Notes under the pieces: model-generated
The model's database searches: none
What the model saw: only the letters and a program-made list of their open reading frames with translations
Told to the model about the DNA's origin: nothing
Made by a program: the position numbers and the translations under genes
Shown here: one piece after another, positions 11,848-22,830 of the stretch
Layout: the number at the start of each line of letters is the position of its first letter
How positions within the stretch are numbered: position 1 is the first letter of the stretch
DNA from: Paraescarpia echinospica
Taxonomy: Eukaryota; Annelida; Polychaeta; Sabellida; Siboglinidae
Direction: 5' to 3'
Assembly (NCBI GenBank): GCA_020002185.1
Contig: CM034537.1
Span: 69,804,048 to 69,868,047, forward strand
Length of the DNA stretch: 64,000 nucleotides

Positions 11848-12515
11848 CCATTCTGAGAATACTGCTGCCCCCCAACCATTGCCAACAACTTCTCCTTAGA
11901 AGCAGAAATCTGCAGAAAGATTGAGAGAGCCGCCTCAACACTCGCCCGGCGTACAAAGAGAGGCTGAAACAACAAAATGCTGATGGAGCACACAAAGGTG
12001 ACAATGTACAACGCCTGCACGCTGAGTATACTTCTGTACGGCAGTACTGATTCCTCAGTACAGAGGTCCTCTCACGTGCCAAGTCTGTGAGCCTGGTGAC
12101 CCTGCTCAGGCAATTCCGCCTCCGCTGGCTCGGCCATGTGCATCGGATGGAAGATGGGAGACTTCCAAAAGACATCCTCTACGGAGAGCTGGCCACTGGA
12201 AAGAGAGCTGCAGGACATCCCCATCTGTGCTTCAAGGACGTATGCAAGTGAGACTTGAAGGCACTAGACGTGGATGTAGAGTATTTGGAGGAGCTTACAG
12301 GAGACTGATCCACTGGGGGCAGGAACTACACAGGGGTCTCAAAAGAGGAGAGGAGACTCCGCAGGCTAGCAGAAGAAAAACGCAACCGCAGAAAAAACAC
12401 CCAGGCTGAGAACAGAGCCGAGAGGGCCTTCAAGTGCAGCAAATGCCTTAAAGACTCCCGCTCAAGAATCAGCCTTTACAGCCACAACAGACGCTGCCCA
12501 GCCAACAGCTGATCT
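11848..12515 (+). pseudogene. Non-LTR retrotransposon RT C-terminus with zinc knuckle, broken (left-arm copy)
   Basis: A LINE family different from the CR1-like copies. Translated pieces, in several frames, include FTYLGSTI-like thumb residues, SLEAEICRKIERAAST, LRWLGHVHRMEDGR, KDILYGELATGKRAAGHP and a terminal zinc knuckle with the spacing C-x2-C-x12-H-x3-C (KCSKCLKDS to HNRRC), followed by a TGA near 12510. WLGHVHRM and GELATGKR are familiar from endonuclease-RT elements with a C-terminal knuckle. Frameshifts and stops show it is dead. The 3' UTR seems to run to about 12600, after which the arm is non-coding to the 79-bp repeat. Confidence 0.7.
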
Positions 12516-12599
12516 TCGACACAGGGCGCAGATCCATAGTTTTACAAGACAGCAGGATGCCTACTACTGCGGCTGTGGCTGCTGCTGCTGCCTAGAAAT

Positions 12600-13460
12600 G
12601 CACAGAACTGAGTTTACATAACAATATGACATGCTTAATGCATGCTATAATGCTGATTGTGATAAAACAATAATTTTTTGTGACATATTTATATGACAAG
12701 AGGAATAGTGACTTATTTTAGGATGAACCCAAGCAAATCAAACAATAAAAACAAGGAATTGTGGGTACATTTTCCAAAGGGTGCCAAGTACTGTCAACTA
12801 TAATTGATCTGATGTGATGTTGGCCCATTGCAATACATTAACAATTCAATTATAGTTATTAAAAGTCTAGAAAAATACATTGTGTCATGATATATGCAGG
12901 AATTAGATTAACACAATGTAATGCAGCATTTCGTGAGTGACACACGTATATTTCAAATTGTATATAGTTAAATATTTTTTTATGTCTTCTATTTTGGTAT
13001 TACAGAAGTATTCATATGTTTATTTATAAACCAATTGGAAATTAAAACACAAAAATTATTTTGGAAAAAAATTAAATTACGTGTGTCATGAAAAGTTGAT
13101 TTTTTAAATATATATAACTTTTAACAACAATATTGTTCCGGTCTAAGTTTCAGTGTATTATACCCCAGTGACATCTGAGTACACCAAATTAACTTCTTTT
13201 TAAATATTTACAATAAAAATGTGGTTTTATTTGAATTTTTTATAACTTGTCTTATAACAAGGAGAAGTATTAAATGGGTCAATATTTTTCTATCCTAGTG
13301 CAATTATAGAAAGTCATCTTTTAAGCTGACTTTTCATTGAATCGCCCACAAGAAGTAATGTCTACTCCTTTTTCATGTTAGAGCAGTTCGTTATTAGTTG
13401 TAAAGAGCATCAATTGAATGGATGAAATGTAGGTCGCATTGTAAGATTTTTGTTGTTACA
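12600..13460. other. AT-rich non-coding stretch of the left arm
   Basis: No credible coding, RNA or repeat signature seen; AT-rich with homopolymer runs. Mirrored at about 21030-21890 in the right arm. Confidence 0.5.
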
Positions 13461-13462
13461 GG

Positions 13463-13640
13463 GATTTCTTGAGTCGGAAGGAGGAAGAGTATCGAGGTAT
13501 TGTAAACACTTCCTTGCTCCACTCGTAATGTATAAATTCTTGATTTCTTGAGTCGGTAGGAGAACAAGTATCGAGGTATTATAAACACTTCCTTGCTCCA
13601 CTCGTAATGTACGAACTCTAGATTTCTTGAGTCGGAAGAA
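13463..13640. repeat. 79-bp tandem repeat, ~2.2 copies (left arm)
   Basis: GATTTCTTGAGTCGG recurs at 13463, 13542 and 13621, an exact 79-bp period. Open frames across it on the - strand are a by-product of the repetition. The same array appears inverted at about 20845-21025. Confidence 0.85.
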
Positions 13641-14865
13641 GAAAGAGCTAAATCATTTATTCTTAAGATAATCTGACATGGATACATGATCATAATGGTA
13701 GCCATTAATTGTGGTCACTAAAAAGTGACCAGTCCCATTCAGTAGCCCTCCAGGGTTTCAAGAGAAACAGTTACACTGTAATTTATCTATTATGTTACGC
13801 AGTATTGTTGTATTTCTAGGAAGTTTAGCGACATTTCTATGTTTTTAAAGACAATTTTAAAATATGTCAAAAATCACCTAAAAACGGCACTTTATTTTTA
13901 GAAATATCCTGAAAGAAAAATTTACCTGTTTGTAAGCACAAATATATTATTGACATTCAAACGGGTTTGTTTTGTGAAAAAATGCATATTAAGCATGCTA
14001 CAGCTTCATAACAATTTTACAGCAATGTTGAAAGATTTGAAGTGTATTTTTGGCACAACCCGTTCACTGATCGTAAATCAGTCCTGGGTTATTTGGCGGA
14101 CATGTAAGTCCAGCTTGCATGCCAAGTTATAGCTTCGTAACTATTGCAGTTAAAGAAAAATTACATAAAGTAATGCTTCCTGGTTGTCATTGATAACCAG
14201 ATAGGCGGGTTTTGCATAAAATGTGAACTTTTTTCACAGGCAAGCAATTTGTTTTAATACTAATTGACAGAGACACCTGTGTTTGAGATATCCCGTGTTT
14301 TCCCGCCAACGAGGCCTTGCAATCTGTATTTGTAATGACTAAATGTCGAACGACTTTGTGTTTATGACTGGCCTACGGCTAGTCTGTGTTTTGGTGGCAC
14401 CTGATTGGTCAGAGGTCAACCCCGTGTTACTAACAAATGGCGGCGTTGTTGAGCGTGGAATGGCGTTCAGTCGCAAAACAAGAAGACTACCGCCAGCATT
14501 GGTTATTTAACATCACGATGCAATTATGTAATCTTCATAAAACAAGATACTGGTATCAGAATAATCAGACTATAATTTTGTATGATATATTATACAGTGA
14601 CTGAATTTACACTCGCGGACATCTGCGATGGCATGAAAGTGACGTCATCGTTTCTACGGTAACATCATTATAGTTTCCAAGAATTTGACGAGGAATTCCA
14701 CTGAAACACACACACAAAGTAGTAGTTTTTAAAGGACGGACTGGTGACATGGCATTATTGCCATGTTTTCTTTTGTAGTACATATATTCATATCAACTCC
14801 TACTAATCCATGAAGAAAAAAGTAAAGAAATCAACTGACACGATACGCACCCGAGCGACCTTAAC

Positions 14866-15180
14866 AAATTTATGTCTGATGACATTGAACAACTTTTTAT
14901 TGGATTACATTTAGCAACTATGTGTCAGATGACATTTAACAACTTTGTATTGGACAACATTTAACAAATTTATGTCAGATGATGTTTAACAACTTTGTAT
15001 CAGATGACATTTTACAACTTTATATGTTAGATGACATTTAGCGACTTTGTATCAGATAACATTTAGCAACACTTTATGTAACAATTATGTGCCAGATTAC
15101 ATTTAGTAACTTTGTATCAGATGACACTTAAATTTTTTGTATGGGATGACATTTAACAACTTTGTATCAGATGACATTTT
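14866..15180. repeat. Minisatellite with TCAGATGACATTTA units (left arm)
   Basis: About ten degenerate units of roughly 25-35 bp built on CAACTTTGTATCAGATGACA. The array stops about 25 bp before the 3' splice site of the RAD50 hook exon. It is mirrored at 19303-19617. Confidence 0.8.
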
Positions 15181-15205
15181 ATTACTAATCACGTGTGCCC
15201 CACAG

Positions 15206-15341
15206 TACCCTGGGATACCTGAAGGGCACAGAACATGTGTATAAGAAGTACAAGTCCCAACTGCAGCGTGACGACCCGCCCTGTCCACTTTGTCACCGAC
15301 CGTTTGACAGCGGGGACGAGGTGGACGAACTCATTGCTGAG
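15206..15341 (+). pseudogene. RAD50: RAD50 zinc-hook exon, left-arm copy
   Basis: A 136-bp exon between a GTGCCCCACAG acceptor and a GTAATC donor. It encodes the zinc-hook tip of RAD50, the SMC-like ATPase of the MRE11-RAD50-NBS1 double-strand-break repair complex. CPLCHRPF is the hook CxxC with which two RAD50 molecules share a zinc ion; GTEHVYKKYKSQL precedes it and DEVDELIAE follows. It starts with one base that completes a split codon and ends in phase 0. This copy lies in the derived arm, and the exon after it is cut off at 16380, so no functional product is expected. A perfect-sense copy lies on the other strand at 19142-19277. Confidence 0.75.
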
Positions 15342-16037
15342 GTAATCAGTCACTGACCATTGGTCAAACTAAGGGATTGTCTCATAAGAGATTGTTCACA
15401 ATTGACCTATCCATCATGTGACCTGTTACCTAGCAGAAGTTCCATCAAGCCTTCAAAAAATGGATGCCGAACACGTGGGATGCTCGTGTATTTTTTAACC
15501 ATTATCGACATTGGCAAAATTGTTTTATTTTGACATATGTAAACTGCGACATACAGGATACATCCAGTGTTGACATTTTCCTGTTCGTGCAGAGGATACG
15601 GAAGGGTCAAAGGTAGTGCACTGATTATTAAAAATGTCAGTCGTACTTGAATTGTGTAACCATAGTGATTGTGGATAAATGTTTGTAAACACTGTAATGA
15701 TGGTTGTTATTATATGTACCATGTCATGACGTAAATTAGATTTGTTGTACCACAGCACGTTTTCTGCGATTTTATTTAATTATATAAAACGTCCACAGCT
15801 GATTATTGGTCGATCTACATAGTTTTGAACAACAACAGAAAACATGCACAATGCTGCAAACTATCATTTAATGTCCATTTTATGTCCTGTGTGAGCCCCT
15901 AACTGGAAAGAAACCTTAACCCATTTGGACACTTTCAAAAAGAAGAGTTATTTTTTTCCTTCTGGGGTTGTAGACGAATCACAGAATGTTTAGCATCCAA
16001 GATGTAAACCATCTGTGAGGAGAGGTTTAACATATAT

Positions 16038-16192
16038 GCACGCACACACACATGCACGCATGCACGCACACACATGCATGCACACACACACACGCATGCA
16101 CACATATGCACACACACACACTCATGCATACACACACGCACACACACACACGCACGCACGCACATACACACAAGCACACATACACACACACA
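16038..16192. repeat. CA-rich microsatellite (left arm)
   Basis: Interrupted (CA)n with CACG, CATG and CATA variants in the intron between the two RAD50 exon sequences. Long His/Thr-rich open frames here are artefacts. Mirrored as (TG)n at 18288-18452. Confidence 0.9.
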
Positions 16193-16321
16193 AGCTACCT
16201 TGTTGATTGTGAGATACTTAAAGAAAATATTTCTATTAACACATTTCTGTTGTTTTATATATGTTTTGTATTGCGAAGCACATTGGTTACCATAGCAACA
16301 TTAACCTAATATCTTCTGCAG

Positions 16322-16380
16322 TTGGATAGCAAGTTGAATCTGGTCCCAGCGAAACTGGAGCGCGTAGTTTCGGAGCACGA
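16322..16380 (+). pseudogene. RAD50: RAD50 post-hook exon, truncated by the inverted-repeat boundary
   Basis: First 59 bp of the exon that follows the hook exon, after a CTTCTGCAG acceptor; it encodes LDSKLNLVPAKLERVVSEH. The homology with the right arm stops at 16380 in mid-exon, and the following bases are unrelated, with no donor. This truncation shows that the left arm is the incomplete copy. Confidence 0.75.
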
Positions 16381-17429
16381 TTCCACTGATTCAACAGCCT
16401 TGCGACTATTTCTATGTCCCATCTTAGCAGTCATAAGTAGCTAGGTCTTACATGGTTAAGTGCTTATTGGTCAAAATCATACTTATTTTCAATAATATTT
16501 TTTCATTGTTGATTAGGTTTTTGAAACTGTTAGTATTTTGTCCATGTATAATTTTTTTCGGGAAGTTTATTCCAATAAGGTGCGATGTTATTACTGAAGG
16601 AGAATTTCCTTATAATAGTATGGCAGAACTCGGTATTGATTTATCAGATGAACTGACAACAAGAGGCTCAAACTGTTCCAACAGGAGAAACTTGAATAAA
16701 GTTTTTTTGTGTCCTGATGAAATCAGTCTTTGTTGACATTCACTGTTTGTTGTTTTGTTGACATACACCTTTAACCCCACCTTTCGTATTCTAAAGGATG
16801 CTAGCTGACACTAAAGTTGCAATTACATCAGTCACATAGTGCTAGAGGTGTTGATATAATTAAATGCAGCAGGATGAACTGGAGTAGGGAGAAGATGGTT
16901 CTGAACACTGTCAGATTCTGTCACATGTCACAAGCGTCACTCTCTCTAATTTGTTCCATTTAAAACTCCCCCAATAAATTTTTTTTAATTGTCTGTCAGT
17001 GAGTTATATATCTGCCAACAAACTCTGTAACAGCTGCTGTGGTCAAGACTAAGATCTCTGTGGTTGTGAGATAAAGTTGAAGTTGTGAGGTAACGCTCGT
17101 GACGGTGTCACATTTAACTTCTTTCACCCACTGCAGCATCTCTTGTTGGAAGTACTGCCCTTTGTGTCATAGTTCTTTCTCATGCCAAGTATTATTCTTC
17201 CACACAAACTATACTTAGATTGCTTCATTTGAATAGGTAGTCAAGTGCTGTTTGTGTCACAATGTCACAAGCGTAACCAACTTTGCTCACCTTCGTTACC
17301 GATCGCACATTGCAAAATTCATCAACCAAGGGTCTTTCCTTTCAATTGTTCCTTAAATTTAGATGTATAAGGGACAATTAACAGCAGTTTTTGTATTACT
17401 TTGAGCAATTTTCATTTTCAGTTACTTTT
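16381..17429. other. Spacer of the inverted repeat, left portion, unassigned
   Basis: About 1 kb between the arms with no gene recognised. A 94-codon open frame at 16452-16736 has a hydrophobic start but no family resemblance, splice context or codon signature. The next RAD50 exon expected downstream of 18046 on the - strand is not visible here. Confidence 0.4.
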
Positions 17430-17700
17430 CCCACTTTTTGTGAACTGGAGCACTGTAGAAAGACCAATATGGAACATGATCCCATCACATATTATTGAAA
17501 TAGAAAGCCCCATTGCATTTCAAACAACCATCATGAACATTCCATTCATCACATCCAATCACCTTAATTGCCTATCTGATAATAAAATAAATAACTAGAC
17601 TACCGGGTACCCATAAGGCATGCACACAATCACCACAAACTCCTGCATTAGCCCAACATTAGTTTGTTTGGAATACACAACCTAAGCCCTAAGAAAAGGT
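17430..17700 (+). mobile_element. 3' fragment of the PHD/2A-type LINE
   Basis: Matches the last ~270 bp of the LINE at 50.9-54.5 kb: the final ORF2 codons (WNMIPSHIIEIESPIAF, compare IWNMIPSPITELESPIAF near 54293), stop, and 3' UTR with ACTCCTGCATTAGC. 5'-truncated, in the spacer of the inverted repeat. It shows that this family has more than one copy in the window. Confidence 0.75.
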
Positions 17701-17739
17701 GGAAATCATTCACTGAAAGGGTGGAACAGACAATGTGGC

Positions 17740-17998
17740 GTAAAAAATAAAGGGGTAAAGGTGAGTTATGTAGGGCAGTATCCAGTCTTCAGGACTGTTC
17801 AAAGCACTTTACACTTCCCTGGCAGACCTGTTCAATCGAACACTACCTCAACTTCTCTACGAAACATTCAGACATAACTGAGTGAACTGGAGCAATGTAG
17901 AGTGAATTAATTTGGCCATGGTTTGAGGCGCAGGATTCGAATCCAGGTTCTCTCGGTTGAGTCTGATGCTCTAGCTACTGTGCCATTGCGCTCCACAA
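17740..17998 (-). mobile_element. tRNA-derived SINE
   Basis: On the - strand a tRNA-like head (17925-17996) has an A box TGGCACAGTAGCTAGAGC at 17968-17985 and a B box GGATTCGAATCC at 17933-17944, with seven-base ends that mostly pair. RNA polymerase III would start just upstream. The body below it includes GTGCTTTGAACAG and CTGGATACTGCCCTACATA, a tail layout common in animal SINEs. It lies about 50 bp downstream of the RAD50 exon donor. A decayed true tRNA gene is less likely because of the attached body. Confidence 0.7.
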
Positions 17999-18045
17999 GG
18001 GAGAACAAGGGGGTAGAAAAAACTGTAGACAACAAATCGACTCAC

Positions 18046-18159
18046 CGCCTCTCGCACTGGCTTCAGCTGCAGCATTGTCTCATATTTACGCTTGAATTTG
18101 TCGTGCTCCGAAACTACGCGCTCCAGTTTCGCTGGGACCAGATTCAACTTGCTATCCAA
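18046..18159 (-). CDS. RAD50: RAD50 exon after the zinc hook, full-length copy
   Basis: A 114-bp (38-codon, phase 0-0) exon between a CTTCTGCAG acceptor and a GTGAGT donor. The peptide has SKLNLVPAKLERVV and YETMLQLKPVREA, matching the descending coiled coil that follows the hook in animal RAD50 (SKL, L-P-KL and ML-L-P-R positions). Unlike the copy at 16322-16380 it continues past the inverted-repeat boundary (18101) to a proper donor, so this is the parental copy. It follows the hook exon at 19142 in phase. The next exon is not found before the spacer ends, so the gene is incomplete here. Confidence 0.75.
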
Positions 18160-18287
18160 CTGCAGAAGATATTAGGTTAATGTTGCTATGGTAACCAATG
18201 TGCTTCGCAATACAAAACATATATAAAACAACAGAAATGTGTTAATAGAAATATTTTCTTTAAGTATCTCACAATCAACAAGGTAGC

Positions 18288-18452
18288 TTGTGTGTGTGTA
18301 TGTGTGCTTGTGTGTATGTGCGTGCGTGCGTGTGTGTGTGTGCGTGTGTGTATGCATGAGTGTGTGTGTGTGCATATGTGTGCATGCGTGTGTGTGTGTG
18401 TGCATGCATGTGTGTGCGTGCATGCGTGCATGTGTGTGTGCGTGCATATATG
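18288..18452. repeat. TG-rich microsatellite (right arm)
   Basis: Interrupted (TG)n with TGCG, TGCA and TATG variants; mirror of 16038-16192, in the RAD50 intron between the two exons. Confidence 0.9.
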
Positions 18453-19141
18453 TTAAACCTCTCCTCACAGATGGTTTACATCTTGGATGCTAAACATTCT
18501 GTGATTCGTCTACAACCCCAGAAGGAAAAAAATAACTCTTCTTTTTGAAAGTTTCCAAATGGGTTAAGGTTTCTTTCCAGTTAGGGGCTCACACAGGACA
18601 TAAAATGGACATTAAATGATAGTTTGCAGCATTGTGCATGTTTTCTGTTGTTGTTCAAAACTATGTAGATCGACCAATAATCAGCTGTGGACGTTTTATA
18701 TAATTAAATAAAATCGCAGAAAACGTGCTGTGGTACAACAAATCTAATTTACGTCATGACATGGTACATATAATAACAACCATCATTACAGTGTTTACAA
18801 ACATTTATCCACAATCACTATGGTTACACAATTCAAGTACGACTGACATTTTTAATAATCAGTGCACTACCTTTGACCCTTCCGTATCCTCTGCACGAAC
18901 AGGAAAATGTCAACACTGGATGTATCCTGTATGTCGCAGTTTACATATGTCAAAATAAAACAATTTTGCCAATGTCGATAATGGTTAAAAAATACACGAG
19001 CATCCCACGTGTTCGGCATCCATTTTTTGAAGGCTTGATGGAACTTCTGCTAGGTAACAGGTCACATGATGGATAGGTCAATTGTGAACAATCTCTTATG
19101 AGACAATCCCTTAGTTTGACCAATGGTCAGTGACTGATTAC

Positions 19142-19277
19142 CTCAGCAATGAGTTCGTCCACCTCGTCCCCGCTGTCAAACGGTCGGTGACAAAGTGGAC
19201 AGGGCGGGTCGTCACGCTGCAGTTGGGACTTGTACTTCTTATACACATGTTCTGTGCCCTTCAGGTATCCCAGGGTA
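19142..19277 (-). CDS. RAD50: RAD50 zinc-hook exon, right-arm copy
   Basis: A 136-bp exon (acceptor CCCCACAG, donor GTAATC) encoding the hook CPLCHRPF and its flanks, with the same sequence as 15206-15341. In this orientation it fits a chain of - strand exons: 23328-23410, 23046-23138, this one, then 18046-18159, all phase-compatible (2/1, 2/1, 0/0). Against animal RAD50, about 40 residues normally lie between the sequence of 23046-23138 and this exon, and no exon for them is visible. RAD50 tethers DNA ends by hook dimerisation; loss of coil sequence next to the hook could change register or signal a dead copy. Confidence 0.75.
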
Positions 19278-19302
19278 CTGTGGGGCACACGTGATTAGTA
19301 AT

Positions 19303-19617
19303 AAAATGTCATCTGATACAAAGTTGTTAAATGTCATCCCATACAAAAAATTTAAGTGTCATCTGATACAAAGTTACTAAATGTAATCTGGCACATAATT
19401 GTTACATAAAGTGTTGCTAAATGTTATCTGATACAAAGTCGCTAAATGTCATCTAACATATAAAGTTGTAAAATGTCATCTGATACAAAGTTGTTAAACA
19501 TCATCTGACATAAATTTGTTAAATGTTGTCCAATACAAAGTTGTTAAATGTCATCTGACACATAGTTGCTAAATGTAATCCAATAAAAAGTTGTTCAATG
19601 TCATCAGACATAAATTT
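19303..19617. repeat. Minisatellite next to the RAD50 hook exon (right arm)
   Basis: Mirror of 14866-15180: repeated TGTCATCTGATACAAAGTTG blocks of 25-35 bp. It begins about 25 bp upstream of the exon's 3' splice site on the - strand. Confidence 0.8.
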
Positions 19618-20760
19618 GTTAAGGTCGCTCGGGTGCGTATCGTGTCAGTTGATTTCTTTACTTTTTTCTTCATGGATTAGTAGGAGTTGATATGAATATA
19701 TGTACTACAAAAGAAAACATGGCAATAATGCCATGTCACCAGTCCGTCCTTTAAAAACTACTACTTTGTGTGTGTGTTTCAGTGGAATTCCTCGTCAAAT
19801 TCTTGGAAACTATAATGATGTTACCGTAGAAACGATGACGTCACTTTCATGCCATCGCAGATGTCCGCGAGTGTAAATTCAGTCACTGTATAATATATCA
19901 TACAAAATTATAGTCTGGTTATTCTGATACCAGTATCTTGTTTTATGAAGATTACATAATTGCATCGTGATGTTAAATAACCAATGCTGGCGGTAGTCTT
20001 CTTGTTTTGCGACTGAACGCCATTCCACGCTCAACAACGCCGCCATTTGTTAGTAACACGGGGTTGACCTCTGACCAATCAGGTGCCACCAAAACACAGA
20101 CTAGCCGTAGGCCAGTCATAAACACAAAGTCGTTCAACATTTAGTCATTACAAATACAGATTGCAAGGCCTCGTTGGCGGGAAAACACGGGATATCTCAA
20201 ACACAGGTGTCTCTGTCAATTAGTATTAAAACAAATTGCTTGCCTGTGAAAAAAGTTCACATTTTATGCAAAACCCGCCTATCTGGTTATCAATGACAAC
20301 CAGGAAGCATTACTTTATGTAATTTTTCTTTAACTGCAATAGTTACGAAGCTATAACTTGGCATGCAAGCTGGACTTACATGTCCGCCAAATAACCCAGG
20401 ACTGATTTACGATCAGTGAACGGGTTGTGCCAAAAATACACTTCAAATCTTTCAACATTGCTGTAAAATTGTTATGAAGCTGTAGCATGCTTAATATGCA
20501 TTTTTTCACAAAACAAACCCGTTTGAATGTCAATAATATATTTGTGCTTACAAACAGGTAAATTTTTCTTTCAGGATATTTCTAAAAATAAAGTGCCGTT
20601 TTTAGGTGATTTTTGACATATTTTAAAATTGTCTTTAAAAACATAGAAATGTCGCTAAACTTCCTAGAAATACAACAATACTGCGTAACATAATAGATAA
20701 ATTACAGTGTAGCTGTTTCTCTTGAAACCCTGGAGGGCTACTGAATGGGACTGGTCACTT
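19618..20760. other. Intronic stretch, member of a dispersed sequence family (right arm)
   Basis: About 1.1 kb, also present inverted in the left arm (about 13730-14865) and, more diverged, in direct orientation at 27160-28175. It has no coding potential. Conserved pieces include GATTTTTGACATATTTT and CATAACTTGGCAT. It is probably an old mobile element or segmental duplicate; the type is unknown. Confidence 0.5.
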
Positions 20761-20844
20761 TTTAGTTAGTGGCCACAATTAATGGCTACCATTATGATCA
20801 TGTATCCATGTCAGATTATCTTAAGAATAAATGATTTAGCTCTT

Positions 20845-21025
20845 TCTTCTTCCGACTCAAGAAATCTAGAGTTCGTACATTACGAGTGGAGCAAGGAAGT
20901 GTTTATAATACCTCGATACTTGTTCTCCTACCGACTCAAGAAATCAAGAATTTATACATTACGAGTGGAGCAAGGAAGTGTTTACAATACCTCGATACTC
21001 TTCCTCCTTCCGACTCAAGAAATCC
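20845..21025. repeat. 79-bp tandem repeat, ~2.2 copies (right arm)
   Basis: Mirror of 13463-13640, with CCGACTCAAGAAATC at each unit boundary. Confidence 0.85.
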
Positions 21026-21974
21026 CTGTAACAACAAAAATCTTACAATGCGACCTACATTTCATCCATTCAATTGATGCTCTTTACAACTAATAACGAA
21101 CTGCTCTAACATGAAAAAGGAGTAGACATTACTTCTTGTGGGCGATTCAATGAAAAGTCAGCTTAAAAGATGACTTTCTATAATTGCACTAGGATAGAAA
21201 AATATTGACCCATTTAATACTTCTCCTTGTTATAAGACAAGTTATAAAAAATTCAAATAAAACCACATTTTTATTGTAAATATTTAAAAAGAAGTTAATT
21301 TGGTGTACTCAGATGTCACTGGGGTATAATACACTGAAACTTAGACCGGAACAATATTGTTGTTAAAAGTTATATATATTTAAAAAATCAACTTTTCATG
21401 ACACACGTAATTTAATTTTTTTCCAAAATAATTTTTGTGTTTTAATTTCCAATTGGTTTATAAATAAACATATGAATACTTCTGTAATACCAAAATAGAA
21501 GACATAAAAAAATATTTAACTATATACAATTTGAAATATACGTGTGTCACTCACATAATGCTGCATTACATTGTGTTAATCTAATTCCTGCATATATCAT
21601 GACACAATGTATTTTTCTAGACTTTTAATAACTATAATTGAATTGTTAATGTATTGCAATGGGCCAACATCACATCAGATCAATTATAGTTGACAGTACT
21701 TGGCACCCTTTGGAAAATGTACCCACAATTCCTTGTTTTTATTGTTTGATTTGCTTGGGTTCATCCTAAAATAAGTCACTATTCCTCTTGTCATATAAAT
21801 ATGTCACAAAAAATTATTGTTTTATCACAATCAGCATTATAGCATGCATTAAGCATGTCATATTGTTAAGTAAACTCAGTTCTGTGCATTTCTAGGCAGC
21901 AGCAGCAGCCACAGCCGCAGTAGTAGGCATCCTGCTGTCTTGTAAAACTATGGATCTGCGCCCTGTGTCGAAGA

Positions 21975-22830
21975 TCAGCTGTTGGCTGGGCAGCGTCTGT
22001 TGTGGCTGTAAAGGCTGATTCTTGAGCGGGAGTCTTTAAGGCATTTGCTGCACTTGAAGGCCCTCTCGGCTCTGTTCTCAGCCTGGGTGTTTTTTCTGCG
22101 GTTGCGTTTTTCTTCTGCTAGCCTGCGGAGAGTCTCCTCTCCTCTTTTGAGACCCCTGTGTAGTTCCTGCCCCCAGTGGATCAGTCTCCTGTAAGCTCCT
22201 CCAAATACTCTACATCCACGTCTAGTGCCTTCAAGTCTCACTTGCATACGTCCTTGAAGCACAGATGGGGACGTCCTGCAGCTCTCTTTCCAGTGGCCAG
22301 CTCTCCGTAGAGGATGTCTTTTGGAAGTCTCCCATCTTCCATCCGATGCACATGGCCGAGCCAGCGGAGGCGGAATTGCCTGAGCAGGGTCACCAGGCTC
22401 ACAGACTTGGCACGTGAGAGGACCTCTGTACTGGGGAATCAGTACTGCCGTACAGAAGTATACTCAGCGTGCAGGCGTTGTACATTGTCACCTTTGTGTG
22501 CTCCATCAGCATTTTGTTGTTTCAGCCTCTCTTTGTACGCCGGGCGAGTGTTGAGGCGGCTCTCTCAATCTTTCTGCAGATTTCTGCTTCTAAGGAGAAG
22601 TTGTTGGCAATGGTTGGGGGGCAGCAGTATTCTCAGAATGGGAATTAACTTCTAAGGAGAAGTTGTTGGCAATGGTTGACCCGAGGTAGGTGAAGAGGTG
22701 GACGACCTCTAGCTCACAGTGATGGCTGGGAGAGTGACCACATCCTTCCCCATGATGTTAGTCTTTCTCAAGCTGATTGTCAGTCCGAAATCCGTGCATG
22801 CCTTTGTGCACTTGCGAATTTAATTCCAGC
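21975..22830 (-). pseudogene. Non-LTR retrotransposon RT C-terminus with zinc knuckle, broken (right-arm copy)
   Basis: Same fragment as 11848-12515, but it extends about 180 bp further upstream on the - strand, into RT residues DFGLTISLRKTNIMGKD that sit before the FTYLGSTI block. The knuckle FKCSKC to SHNRRC ends at about 21975. An extra 30-bp direct duplication with a 32-bp filler interrupts it at 22587-22678. Stops and frameshifts make it dead. Its extension past 22650 is one argument that the right arm is the original. Confidence 0.7.

Larger units (their letters stand above)
11839..16380 (+). repeat. Left arm of a ~10.8-kb inverted repeat
   Basis: About 4,542 bp that recur in reverse complement at 18101-22650 with only scattered substitutions and a net ~8-bp length difference. 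The outer edge is at AGTTAATTCCC inside a CR1 3' end. The inner edge cuts through a RAD50 exon at 16380, where the right arm continues coding and this one does not. That makes this arm the likely derived copy. It contains a LINE C-terminal fragment, 79-bp and ~28-bp tandem repeats, two RAD50 exon sequences and a CA-rich microsatellite. Confidence 0.93.
18101..22650 (-). repeat. Right arm of the ~10.8-kb inverted repeat
   Basis: Reverse complement of 11839-16380. Its inner end lies inside an intact RAD50 exon, and its outer end runs on into more of the same LINE fragment (22651-22830). Both flanks are therefore continuous, which marks it as the source copy. Its outermost part includes a 32-bp filler (22617-22648) between two 30-bp direct repeats; see findings. 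Confidence 0.93.

Noticed and set aside
11831..12175. 114-residue - strand ORF and its right-arm twin at 22314-22655 on the + strand
   Set aside because: Antisense to the LINE C-terminal fragment; the sense strand shows recognisable RT and knuckle residues.
13394..13705. 103-residue ORF and its mirror at 20782-21093
   Set aside because: Produced by the 79-bp tandem repeat; no family resemblance.
17925..17996. Functional tRNA gene
   Set aside because: Acceptor stem mismatch and an attached SINE-type body; better called a SINE.
15935..18548. His/Thr- and Cys/Val-rich ORFs at 16.0-16.3 and 18.2-18.5 kb
   Set aside because: Frames through (CA)n and (TG)n microsatellites; identical in both arms and on both strands.
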